Source: CAYWPG01 sp964460035 (GTDB taxonomy: Bacteria; Pseudomonadota; Gammaproteobacteria; Nitrococcales; AK92). From it: a stretch of 44,218 nucleotides of DNA. Of the stretch, positions 15,598-24,231 are shown piece by piece (position 1 is the first letter of the stretch; every line of letters starts with the position of its first letter). Made by a program: the position numbers and the translations under genes. Location: NCBI GenBank assembly GCA_964460035.1, contig CAYWPG010000033.1:1-44218 (forward strand), in the 5' to 3' direction. The notes under the pieces are model-generated. The model worked only from the letters and a program-made list of their open reading frames with translations. It was not told where the DNA came from and did no database searches.

Positions 15598-17415
15598 CTA
15601 CTCGACGGTGACGGACTTGGCCAGGTTGCGCGGCCGGTCTATATCGCGTTCTTTCAGTAGCGCGACGTGGTAGGCGAGCAGCTGTAGCGGTATGTTGAGC
15701 AACAGCGGGTCGAGCTCGGGCTCGGATTTGGGCACGTCGATACGGCCGTCCACTGCTACCGGCAGCTCGCCCGCGTGGGTGACCACATAGACCGGGCCCT
15801 TGCGGGCGCGAATCTCTTCCACGGTCGAGACGTTCTTGCTGAACAAGTCGTCGCGCGGCAGAACCAGTAAGGTTGGCGTCTCGGGCGCGATCAGCGCCAA
15901 AGGCCCGTGCTTGAGTTCCGAGGCGGGGTAGGCTTCGGCGTGCAGGTAGCTGACTTCCTTGAGTTTGAGAGCTCCTTCCATGGCGACTGGGTAGCCGCTG
16001 GCGCGGCCCACGAAGTAAGCGTTGTCCGCTTTGGCGATGACGGCCGCCAGTTCCGCAATCACCGGTTCGCTCTGCACTATGTCGGCTACCTGCTGCGGCA
16101 GCGCTTCCAGGGCGGCCAGCAGGCGACCGCCTTGCGCCGTGGACAGATCGCGGATGCGGCCGAGATGAAGCGCCAGAAGCGCGAATGCCGTGACGGTGCA
16201 GGTGAAGGTCTTCGTGGCGACTACGGAAATCTCCGGGCCGGCATGCAGGTAGATGCCGCTACCGCATTCGCGGGCGATGGAGCTGCCGACGGCGTTGACT
16301 ATGCCTAGCACGCGTCCGCCCTTGCGCTTGACCTCCTGCACTGCGGCGAGGGTGTCGAAGGTTTCGCCCGATTGGCTGACGGCGATGTAGAGACAGTCGC
16401 GTTCGATAACCGGGTTGCGGTAGCGGAACTCGGCGGCAGGTTCCGCTTGGGCGGGGATGCGCGCAAGTTGCTCTATGAGGTGCGCGCCCATGCAGCCCGC
16501 GATGTACGCTGACCCGCAGCCCAGGATGCGCACGCGACGAATGTCCAATAGATCGCGGGCTTCCAGCTCAAGGCCGCCCAGCCTGGCGGTCTGGAAGCGG
16601 TGATCCAGGCGGCCGCCCAGGGTGCGGCGCAGCGCCTCGGGCTGCTCGGCGATCTCCTTGCGCATGTAGTGCTCGTAGTCGCCTTTGTCGTAGGACTCGC
16701 TGTCCCAGGTGACGGTGAGCGGCGTTTTTACCGTCAGGCCGCCTTCCAGTGTGGAAGTGGTGAAACCGTCGGGACGAAGCACGGCTATCTCGCCGTCGTC
16801 CAGATGGACCAGCGTGCGGGTATGGCGAATGAGGGCGGCTTGGTCGGAGGCGATGAACATTTCGCCTTCGCCTATGCCGACGATCACTGGGCTGCCGTTA
16901 CGGGCGGCGACGATTACCCCCGGCCGCCGCGCATCGATGACGGCAATGCCGTACGTGCCGCTGACTACTTGTAGCGCGCGCCGAACGGCATCTTCCAGCT
17001 CTTCGTCGGGGGCGGCGGCAATGAGGTGGGCCAGTACCTCGCTGTCCGTGTCGGAGCGGAACACCACCCCTTCGCGTTCCAGGCGGGCGCGCAGCGCTGC
17101 GGCATTCTCTATGATGCCGTTGTGGATGACCGCTATGCGCTCTGCCGTATCGCAATGCGGGTGCGCGTTGGCATCGTTGGGCTCGCCGTGCGTGGCCCAG
17201 CGCGTATGCGCAATGCCTATCGTCCCTTTGGGATTGTCGGGAATGTGACTTTGGAGTTCGCGGACGCGGCCGCGACGCTTGTAGACCTTGAGCTTGCCGC
17301 GGTTGGCCAGCGCCAGGCCCGCCGAGTCGTAGCCGCGGTACTCCAACCTATGGAGTCCCTCCAGCAGGATCGGCGCCGCATCACGGTGCCCGATGTAGCC
17401 CACTATGCCGCACAT
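15598..17415 (-). CDS. glmS: Glutamine--fructose-6-phosphate aminotransferase (isomerising)
   Basis: GlmS makes glucosamine-6-phosphate from fructose-6-phosphate and glutamine, the entry step to UDP-GlcNAc for peptidoglycan and LPS. 605 residues, normal for the family (about 609). MCGIVGYIGHRDA carries the catalytic Cys2 of the glutaminase domain (1-240). Two SIS domains follow (about 280-420 and 455-590); RVRILGCGSAYIAGCMGA and AVSQSGETFDTLAAVQ are sugar-phosphate binding loops. The C-terminus RPRNLAKSVTVE ends in the usual conserved tail. No glmU is nearby, although glmU-glmS is a common arrangement. Start is ATG 17415. Confidence 0.98.
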   Translation of the reverse strand: MCGIVGYIGHRDAAPILLEGLHRLEYRGYDSAGLALANRGKLKVYKRRGRVRELQSHIPDNPKGTIGIAHTRWATHGEPNDANAHPHCDTAERIAVIHNGIIENAAALRARLEREGVVFRSDTDSEVLAHLIAAAPDEELEDAVRRALQVVSGTYGIAVIDARRPGVIVAARNGSPVIVGIGEGEMFIASDQAALIRHTRTLVHLDDGEIAVLRPDGFTTSTLEGGLTVKTPLTVTWDSESYDKGDYEHYMRKEIAEQPEALRRTLGGRLDHRFQTARLGGLELEARDLLDIRRVRILGCGSAYIAGCMGAHLIEQLARIPAQAEPAAEFRYRNPVIERDCLYIAVSQSGETFDTLAAVQEVKRKGGRVLGIVNAVGSSIARECGSGIYLHAGPEISVVATKTFTCTVTAFALLALHLGRIRDLSTAQGGRLLAALEALPQQVADIVQSEPVIAELAAVIAKADNAYFVGRASGYPVAMEGALKLKEVSYLHAEAYPASELKHGPLALIAPETPTLLVLPRDDLFSKNVSTVEEIRARKGPVYVVTHAGELPVAVDGRIDVPKSEPELDPLLLNIPLQLLAYHVALLKERDIDRPRNLAKSVTVE

Positions 17416-17428
17416 GTCTGGGTTCCCC

Positions 17429-17701
17429 CTAGCCGTAGATCATTCGTCGGAGCTGCCGCAGGCTGTAGCGCGGCGCCCGGAACCTGTGCCGCTCCACTTC
17501 TTCTGCGAGGCGTTCGAAGATCTCCTTGTTGCTCAGTCCCTCTGCCTGTAGGACACGGTGGCGGCGCTGAACGAACGCCTCGGGCGTTTCGGCGAGAAAC
17601 GCGAATATCTCGTCGAGCAGTCGCACTATCTCGACCCGCTCCAGTCGTGTGGTGCGGGTCAGATGAGCAATGAGATCGTCAAGATCGGTGGAGTCCGACA
17701 T
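17429..17701 (-). CDS. Small helical protein upstream of glmS, unknown function
   Basis: 90 residues beginning MSDSTDLDDLIAHLTRTTRL. It is predicted almost entirely helical: an acidic N-terminal half (RVEIVRLLDEIFAFLAETPEAFVQRRH) and a basic tail (HRFRAPRYSLRQLRRMIYG). It ends only 13 bp before the glmS start on the same strand, so the two are probably co-transcribed. The ATG at 17701 has no strong ribosome site, and the frame stays open for another 54 codons upstream, so the start is uncertain. I do not recognise a family. The two-part helical design with an Arg-rich end could bind nucleic acid or a partner protein; this is inference. Confidence 0.7.
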   Translation of the reverse strand: MSDSTDLDDLIAHLTRTTRLERVEIVRLLDEIFAFLAETPEAFVQRRHRVLQAEGLSNKEIFERLAEEVERHRFRAPRYSLRQLRRMIYG

Positions 17702-17742
17702 GGCGATAGATTCTGATGAAGTTGTTGAAGAGGCAAACAGTT

Positions 17743-17758
17743 TGCCCGAATTCGGGCA
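17743..17758. promoter_or_regulatory. Perfect 16-bp palindrome, candidate operator of the glmS unit
   Basis: TGCCCGAATTCGGGCA is fully self-complementary and lies 42 bp upstream of the chosen start of the small gene before glmS. A repressor dimer site there could control the small gene and glmS. Its regulator is unknown. Confidence 0.4.
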
Positions 17759-17818
17759 GAAATGGGCGGGAGTGGGCGCGTTCGGCGCGGAAGACTCGGT
17801 GGCTGTTAGCAGGGGCAG

Positions 17819-17848
17819 GCCAGCCGGGCTCGGATGAGCCCGGCTGGC
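17819..17848 (-). terminator. Strong GC hairpin after the aldehyde dehydrogenase gene
   Basis: GCCAGCCGGGCTC (17819-17831), a four-base loop and GAGCCCGGCTGGC (17836-17848) form a perfect 13-bp stem, 11 bp beyond the aldehyde dehydrogenase stop. There is no T tract on either side, so it may stop polymerase without U-dependence or protect the mRNA 3' end. Confidence 0.6.
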
Positions 17849-17859
17849 GCCAGGCGCTG

Positions 17860-19293
17860 TCAACTTATCAGCTTTCTGATGAGCTTGTGGATCCAGCGGC
17901 CGTACGGGGGATAGGCCAGCTTGGCCGGATTGAGCTTGCCGCGCACGAATACCGGTTTGGCTTTGGAGAAGGTAAGAAAGCCTTCGTAGCCGTGGTAATG
18001 GCCCATGCCTGACGGACCCACACCGCCGAAAGGCAGGCTGTCCTGGGCGATGTGCAATAACGTGTCGTTAATGCATACTCCGCCGGAGCAGGTGCGCTCC
18101 AGCACCGCGTCTTGGGCGCGCTTGTCGTGACCGAAGTAATACAAGGCCAGGGGGCGCGGCCGTGCATTGACGTAGGCTATGGCGGCGTCCAGATCGCGAT
18201 AAGGGACTATGGGCAGTATCGGCCCGAAGATCTCTTCGCGCATGAGACGCATGCCGTCGTCGACGTTACGCACCAGGTGAGGCGGCAGTTTGCGTGTTCC
18301 CTCGAACGACTCGTTGCCCGGATTGAGCGCGATCACGTCAGCGCCTTTGGCCTGGGCGTCGACCAGCAGCTCGCGCAGACGCTGATACTGGCGTTCGTTG
18401 ACGATGCTGGTGTAGTCCGGGTTGTTCAGCAGGCGTGGGTAGAGTCGGCTGAGCTGCTTGCCAAAGGCGGCGACGAACTCATCGACGCGCTGCTCGGGGC
18501 AGAGCACGTAATCGGGCGCGATGCAGGTTTGGCCGGCATTGAGCGTCTTGCCCCAGGCTAGCGGCGCGACGGCCTCGTCCATAGGGATATCGCTATCCAC
18601 TATAGCCGGAGACTTGCCGCCCAGCTCCAGGGTGACCGGAGTGAGGTTGTCGGCAGCGGCCCGCATCACGCTGCGCCCCACCGCGGTGGAGCCGGTAAAG
18701 AGCAGATGATCGAAGGGCTTGCGCACGAAAGCTTCGGCCACGTCCACCTCGCCCAGCACCACCGCGACCCGCTCCTCGGGGAATGCGCTACTGATCAGCG
18801 TCCGCAGCACCTCGTTAGTGCGCGGCGTGAACTCCGACAGCTTGATCAACGCGCGGTTGCCGGCTGCCAGGGCGCATACCAGAGGCGATAGGGCCAGCTG
18901 AATGGGGTAGTTCCAGGGTACGACGATGCCTATCACGCCCAGCGGTTGATACACGATTCGTGCCCGTGCCGGCATGAACATCAGTCCGACCTGGCGTCGC
19001 GCCGGCCGCATCCACCGGGACACGCGGCTGCGGGCATAGCTGGCCGCCGCCAGCACCGGGAGAATATCGGCATTGTACGTCTCATCCAGAGAGCGGCCGC
19101 CGAAGTCGGCGCTAACCGCATCGGCCAGCGCAGAGGCATGTTGCCTGAGCGCTGCCGCCAGACGCGCCAGGTCGTCGCGGCGCTGCTGCGCGGTGGGCGC
19201 AGGTTCGTGGCGCGAGAGGCGGTGCTGCAGAGCGAACAGGCGGTCCAGCTCGTTCGCCTCGGTAGTGGTGAGAGTGTCGGGGGCTGCGTGCAT
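17860..19293 (-). CDS. Coniferyl-aldehyde-dehydrogenase-type aldehyde dehydrogenase
   Basis: 477-residue NAD(P)-dependent aldehyde dehydrogenase, oxidising an aldehyde to the acid. GVIGIVVPWNYPIQLALSPL, the general-base Glu in TLELGGKSP and the nucleophile Cys in LNAGQTCIAPDYVLCP are all present. DFGGRSLDETYNADILPV and the C-terminal FGGVGPSGMGHYHGYEGFLTFSKAKPVF are typical of the CalB/coniferyl aldehyde dehydrogenase branch, which also contains fatty and long-chain aldehyde dehydrogenases. It ends in a hydrophobic/basic tail (WIHKLIRKLIS) that may sit on the membrane. Start ATG 19293 has GGAGAG 8 nt upstream. It lies 62 bp after the GMC dehydrogenase, so one transcript likely does the alcohol-to-acid conversion. 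Confidence 0.92.
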   Translation of the reverse strand: MHAAPDTLTTTEANELDRLFALQHRLSRHEPAPTAQQRRDDLARLAAALRQHASALADAVSADFGGRSLDETYNADILPVLAAASYARSRVSRWMRPARRQVGLMFMPARARIVYQPLGVIGIVVPWNYPIQLALSPLVCALAAGNRALIKLSEFTPRTNEVLRTLISSAFPEERVAVVLGEVDVAEAFVRKPFDHLLFTGSTAVGRSVMRAAADNLTPVTLELGGKSPAIVDSDIPMDEAVAPLAWGKTLNAGQTCIAPDYVLCPEQRVDEFVAAFGKQLSRLYPRLLNNPDYTSIVNERQYQRLRELLVDAQAKGADVIALNPGNESFEGTRKLPPHLVRNVDDGMRLMREEIFGPILPIVPYRDLDAAIAYVNARPRPLALYYFGHDKRAQDAVLERTCSGGVCINDTLLHIAQDSLPFGGVGPSGMGHYHGYEGFLTFSKAKPVFVRGKLNPAKLAYPPYGRWIHKLIRKLIS

Positions 19294-19355
19294 GGTTGCG
19301 CTCTCCGGATCACCGCGCAGGCTGCGCGCGTACAACAAAGGGTGATAACAAGTTC

Positions 19356-20987
19356 CTACACGACCGGCTCGGCTTGGAGACTATGGCGTGCCTGCAGAAT
19401 CATCTCCGCCGCTTTCTCCGCGATGGCTACGGTCGGGGCGTTGGTATTGCCACCGACCAGGGTCGGCATGATAGAGGCGTCCACCACGCGCAGATTCTTT
19501 ATGCCATGAACGCGCAGACGGTCGTCCACTACCGCATAGGCATCGTGGCCCATCCGGCAGGTTCCGACCGGATGGTAGATGGTATCGGCCTTGCGGCGCA
19601 CGAAGTCGCGAATCTCGTCGTCCGAGCGCACCTGAGGACCGGGGAAGATTTCCTCGCCTCGATAAGGCGCGAAGGCCTTGGCAGCCAGCACCCGGCGTCC
19701 CAGCTTTACCGCCGCCACCATCTGTTCCATGTCCTCGGGATGGGCCAGATAGTTCGGCTGTATGCGCGGCGGCGACAACGGGTCGGCGTCGGCGAGCGCC
19801 ACGTAACCTCGGCTCTTGGGGCGCAGATTGCAAACGTGTAGGGAGTAACCGTGGCCGATGGCAAAGCGCAGGTCTTTCCCGTGCTCGTCGAGCTTGACCA
19901 GCGTGAAATGGAACTGCAGATCGGGAACGCTCAGCTCCGGCCGACTGCGGGCGAAACCGCCCGCTTCGGTGCTGTTGCTGGTCAGCAGCCCTGTGCGGCG
20001 CCGACGGTACTCGAAGACGCCCTTAAGAAACTGGCCGATGCTGCGCAGGGTGAAGCCGTAGCCTACCGGCCGGATGGCCTTGTGTACGATTAGTACGTCG
20101 AGATGATCCTGCAGGTTCTGCCCGACCCCGGGCAGGTCGTGCTTGAGCGCGATACCGTGTCGAGCCAGCTCCGCCGCCGGCCCGACGCCGGAAAGCATCA
20201 GCAGCTGCGGCGAGTTGATGGCCCCGGCGGAAAGGATGACTTCCCCGTGCGCCCGCAACGTTGCGCGCTGGCCGCGGCGAACGAACTCCACGCCGGTGGC
20301 CACGCCATCGACGATTTCGATACGCGTTACCAGTGCTTCGGTCAACACGGTAAGATTCGGACGTGCTTGGGCAGCGCGCAAATAGGCGGCGGCAGTACTC
20401 CAGCGCCGCCCATTCTTCATGGTCACGTGATAGAGGCCGACACCTTCCTGCTGCGCGCCGTTGAAATCCGGATTGGCGGGAATGCCCACTTCTTCCGCAG
20501 CGCGTATGAAAACCTCGCAGAGCGGATCGGGACTGGGCAGGTTGGCAACGTTGAGCGGACCGCCCGTGCCGTGGAAGGCCGGATCGCCGCCGGGCTCGAA
20601 GTTCTCGGCCTTGATGAAGTACGGAAGCAGGTCATCGTAACCCCAGCCCCGGTTGCCTAGTTCGGCCCAGTAGTCGTAGTCGATCCGATGCCCGCGCGTG
20701 TAGCACATGGCGTTGATTGAGCTGCTGCCACCCAAGGTCTTGCCGCGCGGGGTGAAGATGCGTCGGCCGTTCAGATGCGGTTGCGGCTCGGTTTCGTAAC
20801 ACCAGTTGTATTTCTTGTTGCGTATCAGGCGAATGATGCCGAAGGGGATGTGGATCGCCGGCGAATTGTCGGGTGGCCCGGCCTCGATCAGGCAGACGCT
20901 GTTTGCTGGATCGGCGCTGAGGCGGTTGGCGAGTACGCAGCCCGCGGAACCGCCCCCGATGACTATGTAGTCGAACGTCGTCCTCAC
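19356..20987 (-). CDS. GMC-family FAD alcohol dehydrogenase (AlkJ/BetA-like)
   Basis: 543-residue flavoprotein of the glucose-methanol-choline family. The N-terminal FDYIVIGGGSAGCVLANRLS binds FAD; TPRGKTLGGSSSINAMCYTRG and GAINSPQLLMLSGVGPA are the two GMC signatures. The catalytic His-Asn pair lies in YHPVGTCRMG and GGNTNAPTVAIAEKAAEMIL. The sequence style is that of AlkJ-like membrane-associated alcohol dehydrogenases and choline dehydrogenase. The lack of a betaine aldehyde dehydrogenase or betI neighbour, and the coniferyl-type ALDH downstream, favour a general alcohol substrate (aliphatic, aromatic or terpenoid). No signal peptide. The AraC regulator lies 105 bp upstream on the same strand. 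Confidence 0.93.
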   Translation of the reverse strand: MRTTFDYIVIGGGSAGCVLANRLSADPANSVCLIEAGPPDNSPAIHIPFGIIRLIRNKKYNWCYETEPQPHLNGRRIFTPRGKTLGGSSSINAMCYTRGHRIDYDYWAELGNRGWGYDDLLPYFIKAENFEPGGDPAFHGTGGPLNVANLPSPDPLCEVFIRAAEEVGIPANPDFNGAQQEGVGLYHVTMKNGRRWSTAAAYLRAAQARPNLTVLTEALVTRIEIVDGVATGVEFVRRGQRATLRAHGEVILSAGAINSPQLLMLSGVGPAAELARHGIALKHDLPGVGQNLQDHLDVLIVHKAIRPVGYGFTLRSIGQFLKGVFEYRRRRTGLLTSNSTEAGGFARSRPELSVPDLQFHFTLVKLDEHGKDLRFAIGHGYSLHVCNLRPKSRGYVALADADPLSPPRIQPNYLAHPEDMEQMVAAVKLGRRVLAAKAFAPYRGEEIFPGPQVRSDDEIRDFVRRKADTIYHPVGTCRMGHDAYAVVDDRLRVHGIKNLRVVDASIMPTLVGGNTNAPTVAIAEKAAEMILQARHSLQAEPVV

Positions 20988-21092
20988 TCTAACTTCCCTT
21001 TGCAGTCGCCTGTTCTTCCCTTGGGGACAGCAGTCGACGAATGGACTACACAGAGTAGCCGCTAGGCGAATCCAGGCGCTTGTATTAACCGG

Positions 21093-21971
21093 CTATTCGG
21101 CAACGCATTCCCGCTGGACTCTGAGTCGGCTGTGCTGGTCTGCGATGATACGGAAGTGCGGGTTGTGACGCATGATCGCGCTGGGGCTGGCGCCGAACAG
21201 CGACTTGAAGTTGCGGCTAAGGTGGGCGGAGTCGGTAAAGCCCGCGGCAATAGCCAAGTTGGTGAGGTTGCCCTCGCGCGCGTACAGCGGGATCGAGCGC
21301 ACCGTCCTGGCCCACATGCGCAAGCGCCGCAACGTCAGCCCCGTGTTCGCTTTGAACAAATGGAGCAGATGCGTTTCCGATAACGACACCTCCGCCGCTA
21401 GGCTGGCCAGCGAGCTGCGGCCGGGCGCCGCGAGCACGCGGTCGACGACACTGGCAATGCGCGGATCCGGAGGCACCAAGCCCGTGGTGTCGATTAGCCT
21501 ACGCAGGCCGCTGCGCAAGCGTACCGCCGCCTCGCCCGCGCTGACCGGCGACCTGGCCAGATCGGCGATCAGCTCCCGTAGGGAAGCTGCGCTGGACAGG
21601 CAAGTTGCCCGTAAGTCCGTTTCGCCCCCAGTGCTACGGACGATGGCGCAATGTACGGGGCACAGAGCGGGCAGAAACAGGAATGCCAGCAGCCGTCCCT
21701 GAGCACGAATCGCCGGTCCTGGAGCGTCCGCCGGTACCACGAACGCCTCGGTGGCGAGCCAAGCGTCCGTGTCGGCCAGGCGTACCGCAAAATCTCCGTC
21801 CAGTCCGAAACCGATGACCGTGGCCGGATGGCGATGCCCGGCAAGTTCCGGCATAGGCCCGATGGCCAAGAGCCAGTCGAAGCCGGCGTATAGCAGGGCG
21901 GGTGGCTGTGGCCTGAGGCCGGCGCGGGCATTGTCGTCCTGTTGATTGTTCTTTGCATCCAACGGGTACAT
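21093..21971 (-). CDS. AraC-family transcriptional regulator
   Basis: 292 residues. The C-terminal 100 carry two helix-turn-helix motifs: SLASLAAEVSLSETHLLHLFKANTG and LTNLAIAAGFTDSAHLSRNFKSLFG-ASPS, a clear AraC domain. The N-terminal half (1-180) is a probable ligand-sensing cupin-like region, with low similarity to known regulators. The gene lies immediately upstream of, and in the same direction as, the GMC and aldehyde dehydrogenases, so it probably controls them and may respond to the alcohol or its product. The start at ATG 21971 has only a weak ribosome site. Confidence 0.88.
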   Translation of the reverse strand: MYPLDAKNNQQDDNARAGLRPQPPALLYAGFDWLLAIGPMPELAGHRHPATVIGFGLDGDFAVRLADTDAWLATEAFVVPADAPGPAIRAQGRLLAFLFLPALCPVHCAIVRSTGGETDLRATCLSSAASLRELIADLARSPVSAGEAAVRLRSGLRRLIDTTGLVPPDPRIASVVDRVLAAPGRSSLASLAAEVSLSETHLLHLFKANTGLTLRRLRMWARTVRSIPLYAREGNLTNLAIAAGFTDSAHLSRNFKSLFGASPSAIMRHNPHFRIIADQHSRLRVQRECVAE

Positions 21972-22364
21972 ACCTTGTCGAAACCGGTACCTGATTTGGG
22001 CCCCACGTTTACTGGCTGCTGGGCCGCGAAGATTCCGGCACCTGCGGCGGGGATATCATCAAAGTATCAGAATACGGGCCCGCGCTTCTTTTCTCTAATC
22101 CGGCGCCCCTGTAGCCGCGTAAGGCGCCGGGGACGGCCACCGTTTGAGGCGGTGGTTGCACTCGCGCTTGGCGGATCCTCATGACGATGCCCATCTCCAA
22201 TGCTACAAAACCGATGGTTTCGTAGATGTTTATCAGTGTTTCAGCATCTTCTTGACTTGTGTTGTTCTTCCTTGCCCCTCATTCGACACAAGGCCGACGG
22301 ACGTCGCAGCAGGTCTTCGGCTGCTGCGGGCGTTCGTCCTGTCAACGGTTTGAGGAGGTAGAAC
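21972..22364. other. Intergenic region between AraC and PRC-barrel-like genes
   Basis: About 390 bp with divergent promoters expected. Three hairpins stand out: CCGGCGCC (22100-22107) with GGCGCCGG (22123-22130); CCACCG with CGGTGG near 22137-22155; and a near-perfect stem around 22203-22225 (CTACAAAACC with GGTTTCGTAG). No T tracts follow. No gene or known RNA family recognised. Confidence 0.45.
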
Positions 22365-22880
22365 GTGAAGTTCTGGAAGGTGTTAGCGGCGGGCTTAGGC
22401 GCCCTGGGACTGGCTTTGAGTACCGGTCACGCCCACGAGGGTTCCGGTGATTCCGGTGCGGGCATGAGCGCCGCTACGAGTGTGAGCGATGCCAGTATCG
22501 CGGCGGGCGCCGACGGCTTGACCGAACCGGAAGGCCCGGGTGCCTATCACAACCCCGGTGGTTTCAGCGACATCGTGGTTGGCGCGACCTTGGGGAGAAT
22601 CGGCGATCCGGTGCTGGACGAGACAGCGAATCCCATAGGCCGCTTTGCCGGGATCGCCAAAGAGTCCGAAACAGGAAAGCTGGTAGCCCTTATCGAGCCG
22701 GTGAGCCCGGACGATCAGTCACCCCTGGAAACGGTGCCCTTCGATGCCCTGCGATTCGAGACCGAATCGACTGTGGTGCTTCCACAACGTGCCGTAGCGG
22801 AATTGGACCCGTTCGATCCACAGCGCTACGAAGTCCTGTCCCAGCCGGAGGACCTGGAGCGGTTGCGGATAGCCTCGTGA
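22365..22880 (+). CDS. Exported PRC-barrel-like protein
   Basis: 171 residues from a GTG with AGGAGG seven bases upstream. The signal peptide (KFWKVLAAGLGALGLALSTGHA, cleavage near 24) is followed by a disordered Gly/Ser/Ala stretch and then a single PRC-barrel-like domain from about 65: VVGATLGRIGDPVLDETANPIGRFAGIAKESETGKLVALIEPV, then FDALRF and VVLPQRAVAEL. PRC barrels are small beta domains in ribosome maturation, photosystem and envelope proteins. An exported copy suggests an envelope or extracellular stress role; function is not known. The DUF533 gene follows 87 bp later, on the same strand. Confidence 0.72.
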   Translation: MKFWKVLAAGLGALGLALSTGHAHEGSGDSGAGMSAATSVSDASIAAGADGLTEPEGPGAYHNPGGFSDIVVGATLGRIGDPVLDETANPIGRFAGIAKESETGKLVALIEPVSPDDQSPLETVPFDALRFETESTVVLPQRAVAELDPFDPQRYEVLSQPEDLERLRIAS

Positions 22881-22967
22881 CGCGGCGCGGCGCCTCTCTG
22901 TAAGCCCGGAGCGGATGCGAAAGTTTTGCCGCGCGCCGAATTTGCGCCTATCCGTTGAGGAGGATGT

Positions 22968-23717
22968 ATGGCGTTCAACGCGAAAGCTCTGCTCGATCAA
23001 TTGTTCGGTCAGGGTCAAGCCATGTTGGGCGAGCGTGGAGCCAACGGCGATGCACGTTCACGACGGAGCAGGGACGAGGGGGCATTCGGCCGGTTCGGCG
23101 GCGGAATGGCCGCAGGCGGCGCGCTNNNNNNNNNNNNNNNNNNNNNNNNNNNNNNNNNNNNNNNNNNNNNNNNNNNNNNNNNNNNNNNNNNNNNNNNNNN
23201 NNNNNNNNNNNNNNNNNNNNNNNNNGCGCTCAGCCATGGTGGTGCGGCGGTGCTGGGTGCCATGGCTTATCGGGGTTACACGGAGTGGCAGGCGCAGCAA
23301 GGCGGCAAGCGGCAGGCCGAAGCGCCACGTACGCTGGATCGGGTGCCGGAATCCGAAGCCGAGGCGCAAAGCCGGGCGGTGCTGATCGTCGTGGTGGGCG
23401 CCGCCCGCGCGGACGGTCATATCGATCAGCGCGAGCGTCGATTGATCGAGAGCGAAATAGAGCGAATGGGCGCTGCGCAGGAGTTGCGTGACTGGCTCGA
23501 TGCCGAGCTCGGCCGGCCGCTGGATCCTGCAGCGATCGCTGCCGCCGCCGATTCGCAGGTCGTAGCATCCGAGATGTACCTGGCCTCGCGCCTGGTCGTG
23601 GATGAGGAGAATTTCATGGAGCGAGCATATCTGGACGAGTTGGCTCACTGCATGGGTCTGGATAGCGAGTTGCAGCGGCGGCTGGATCAACAGGTTGTCG
23701 CTGCACGCAGTGGGTAG
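22968..23717 (+). CDS. DUF533/YebE-like protein (interrupted by assembly gap)
   Basis: Inner-membrane-associated protein of the DUF533 family (E. coli YebE), with a C-terminal TerB-like helical domain. The N-terminus MAFNAKALLDQLFGQGQAML is typical. The glycine-rich hydrophobic middle is lost in the N run. After it comes LSHGGAAVLGAMAYRGYTEWQ, then from about residue 120 the TerB-like domain (RAVLIVVVGAARADGHIDQRERRLIESEIERMG, ..., SEMYLASRLVVDEENFMERAYLDELAHCMGL). GAGGAGG lies 5 nt before the ATG. With exactly 100 Ns the two halves are in the same frame, but true gap length is unknown, so the 249-residue size is nominal. YebE is a stress (Cpx/SigmaE-type) gene in enterobacteria. Confidence 0.85.
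   Translation: MAFNAKALLDQLFGQGQAMLGERGANGDARSRRSRDEGAFGRFGGGMAAGGAXXXXXXXXXXXXXXXXXXXXXXXXXXXXXXXXXXALSHGGAAVLGAMAYRGYTEWQAQQGGKRQAEAPRTLDRVPESEAEAQSRAVLIVVVGAARADGHIDQRERRLIESEIERMGAAQELRDWLDAELGRPLDPAAIAAAADSQVVASEMYLASRLVVDEENFMERAYLDELAHCMGLDSELQRRLDQQVVAARSG
23126..23225. other. Assembly gap (100 Ns) inside the DUF533 gene
   Basis: Exactly 100 undefined bases, the usual placeholder for a gap of unknown size. Both flanks read GCGCT, and the missing part should encode a Gly/Ala-rich low-complexity segment, a likely reason for assembly failure. Confidence 0.98.
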
Positions 23718-24231
23718 GAGGCTGCGCGGCACGGAGCAGGACAGTGTCGATCGCTTATGAAGCGCCGCATGGGCTGGCTCTGCGCGTCGTCCTGGCAGGG
23801 TGTGTACAGCAGGGGAATGGCCGCCGTCCTTGCCAAGTTGCGCACCCTGTCCAGGGCGGCGCGCAGAGCCAGCCTGCCGGGGCGCGTACAAACCCGCAGC
23901 GGGGTTTGGCGGGTTGCCTCGACTTGGCGGCTGTGTGTCTTACCCAGGCCGCTTGTCTTCAACCTGGCCCGGGGAGCCGCTACACTTCATCACAATATCG
24001 TCAACTTCATTACATTCGCGTCGTCTATCCTTAGCGCTCGGGCGGGCAGTATGACGTGCCCCGGGCTTAGGATGCCGCCGGGTGGTGAGGCGAAGACGCC
24101 AGCGGCGCGAATAGTCGAGTCAGACCGAAAACAATCTACAAAACAAAAGCCTAAGAAATACAAGGACGGCGGCGCGACGATCGCCTACCGGCCATGCCGC
24201 AGCGTACAGCGCTGCTGGGGGAGAGAGAATA
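23718..24231. other. Intergenic region upstream of the liv operon
   Basis: About 510 bp without a convincing gene, although two plus-strand frames are open for part of it. The right half holds an AT-richer stretch (about 23985-24035 and 24125-24160) that may carry the livG promoter. I see no clear -35/-10 pair or terminator. Confidence 0.4.
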
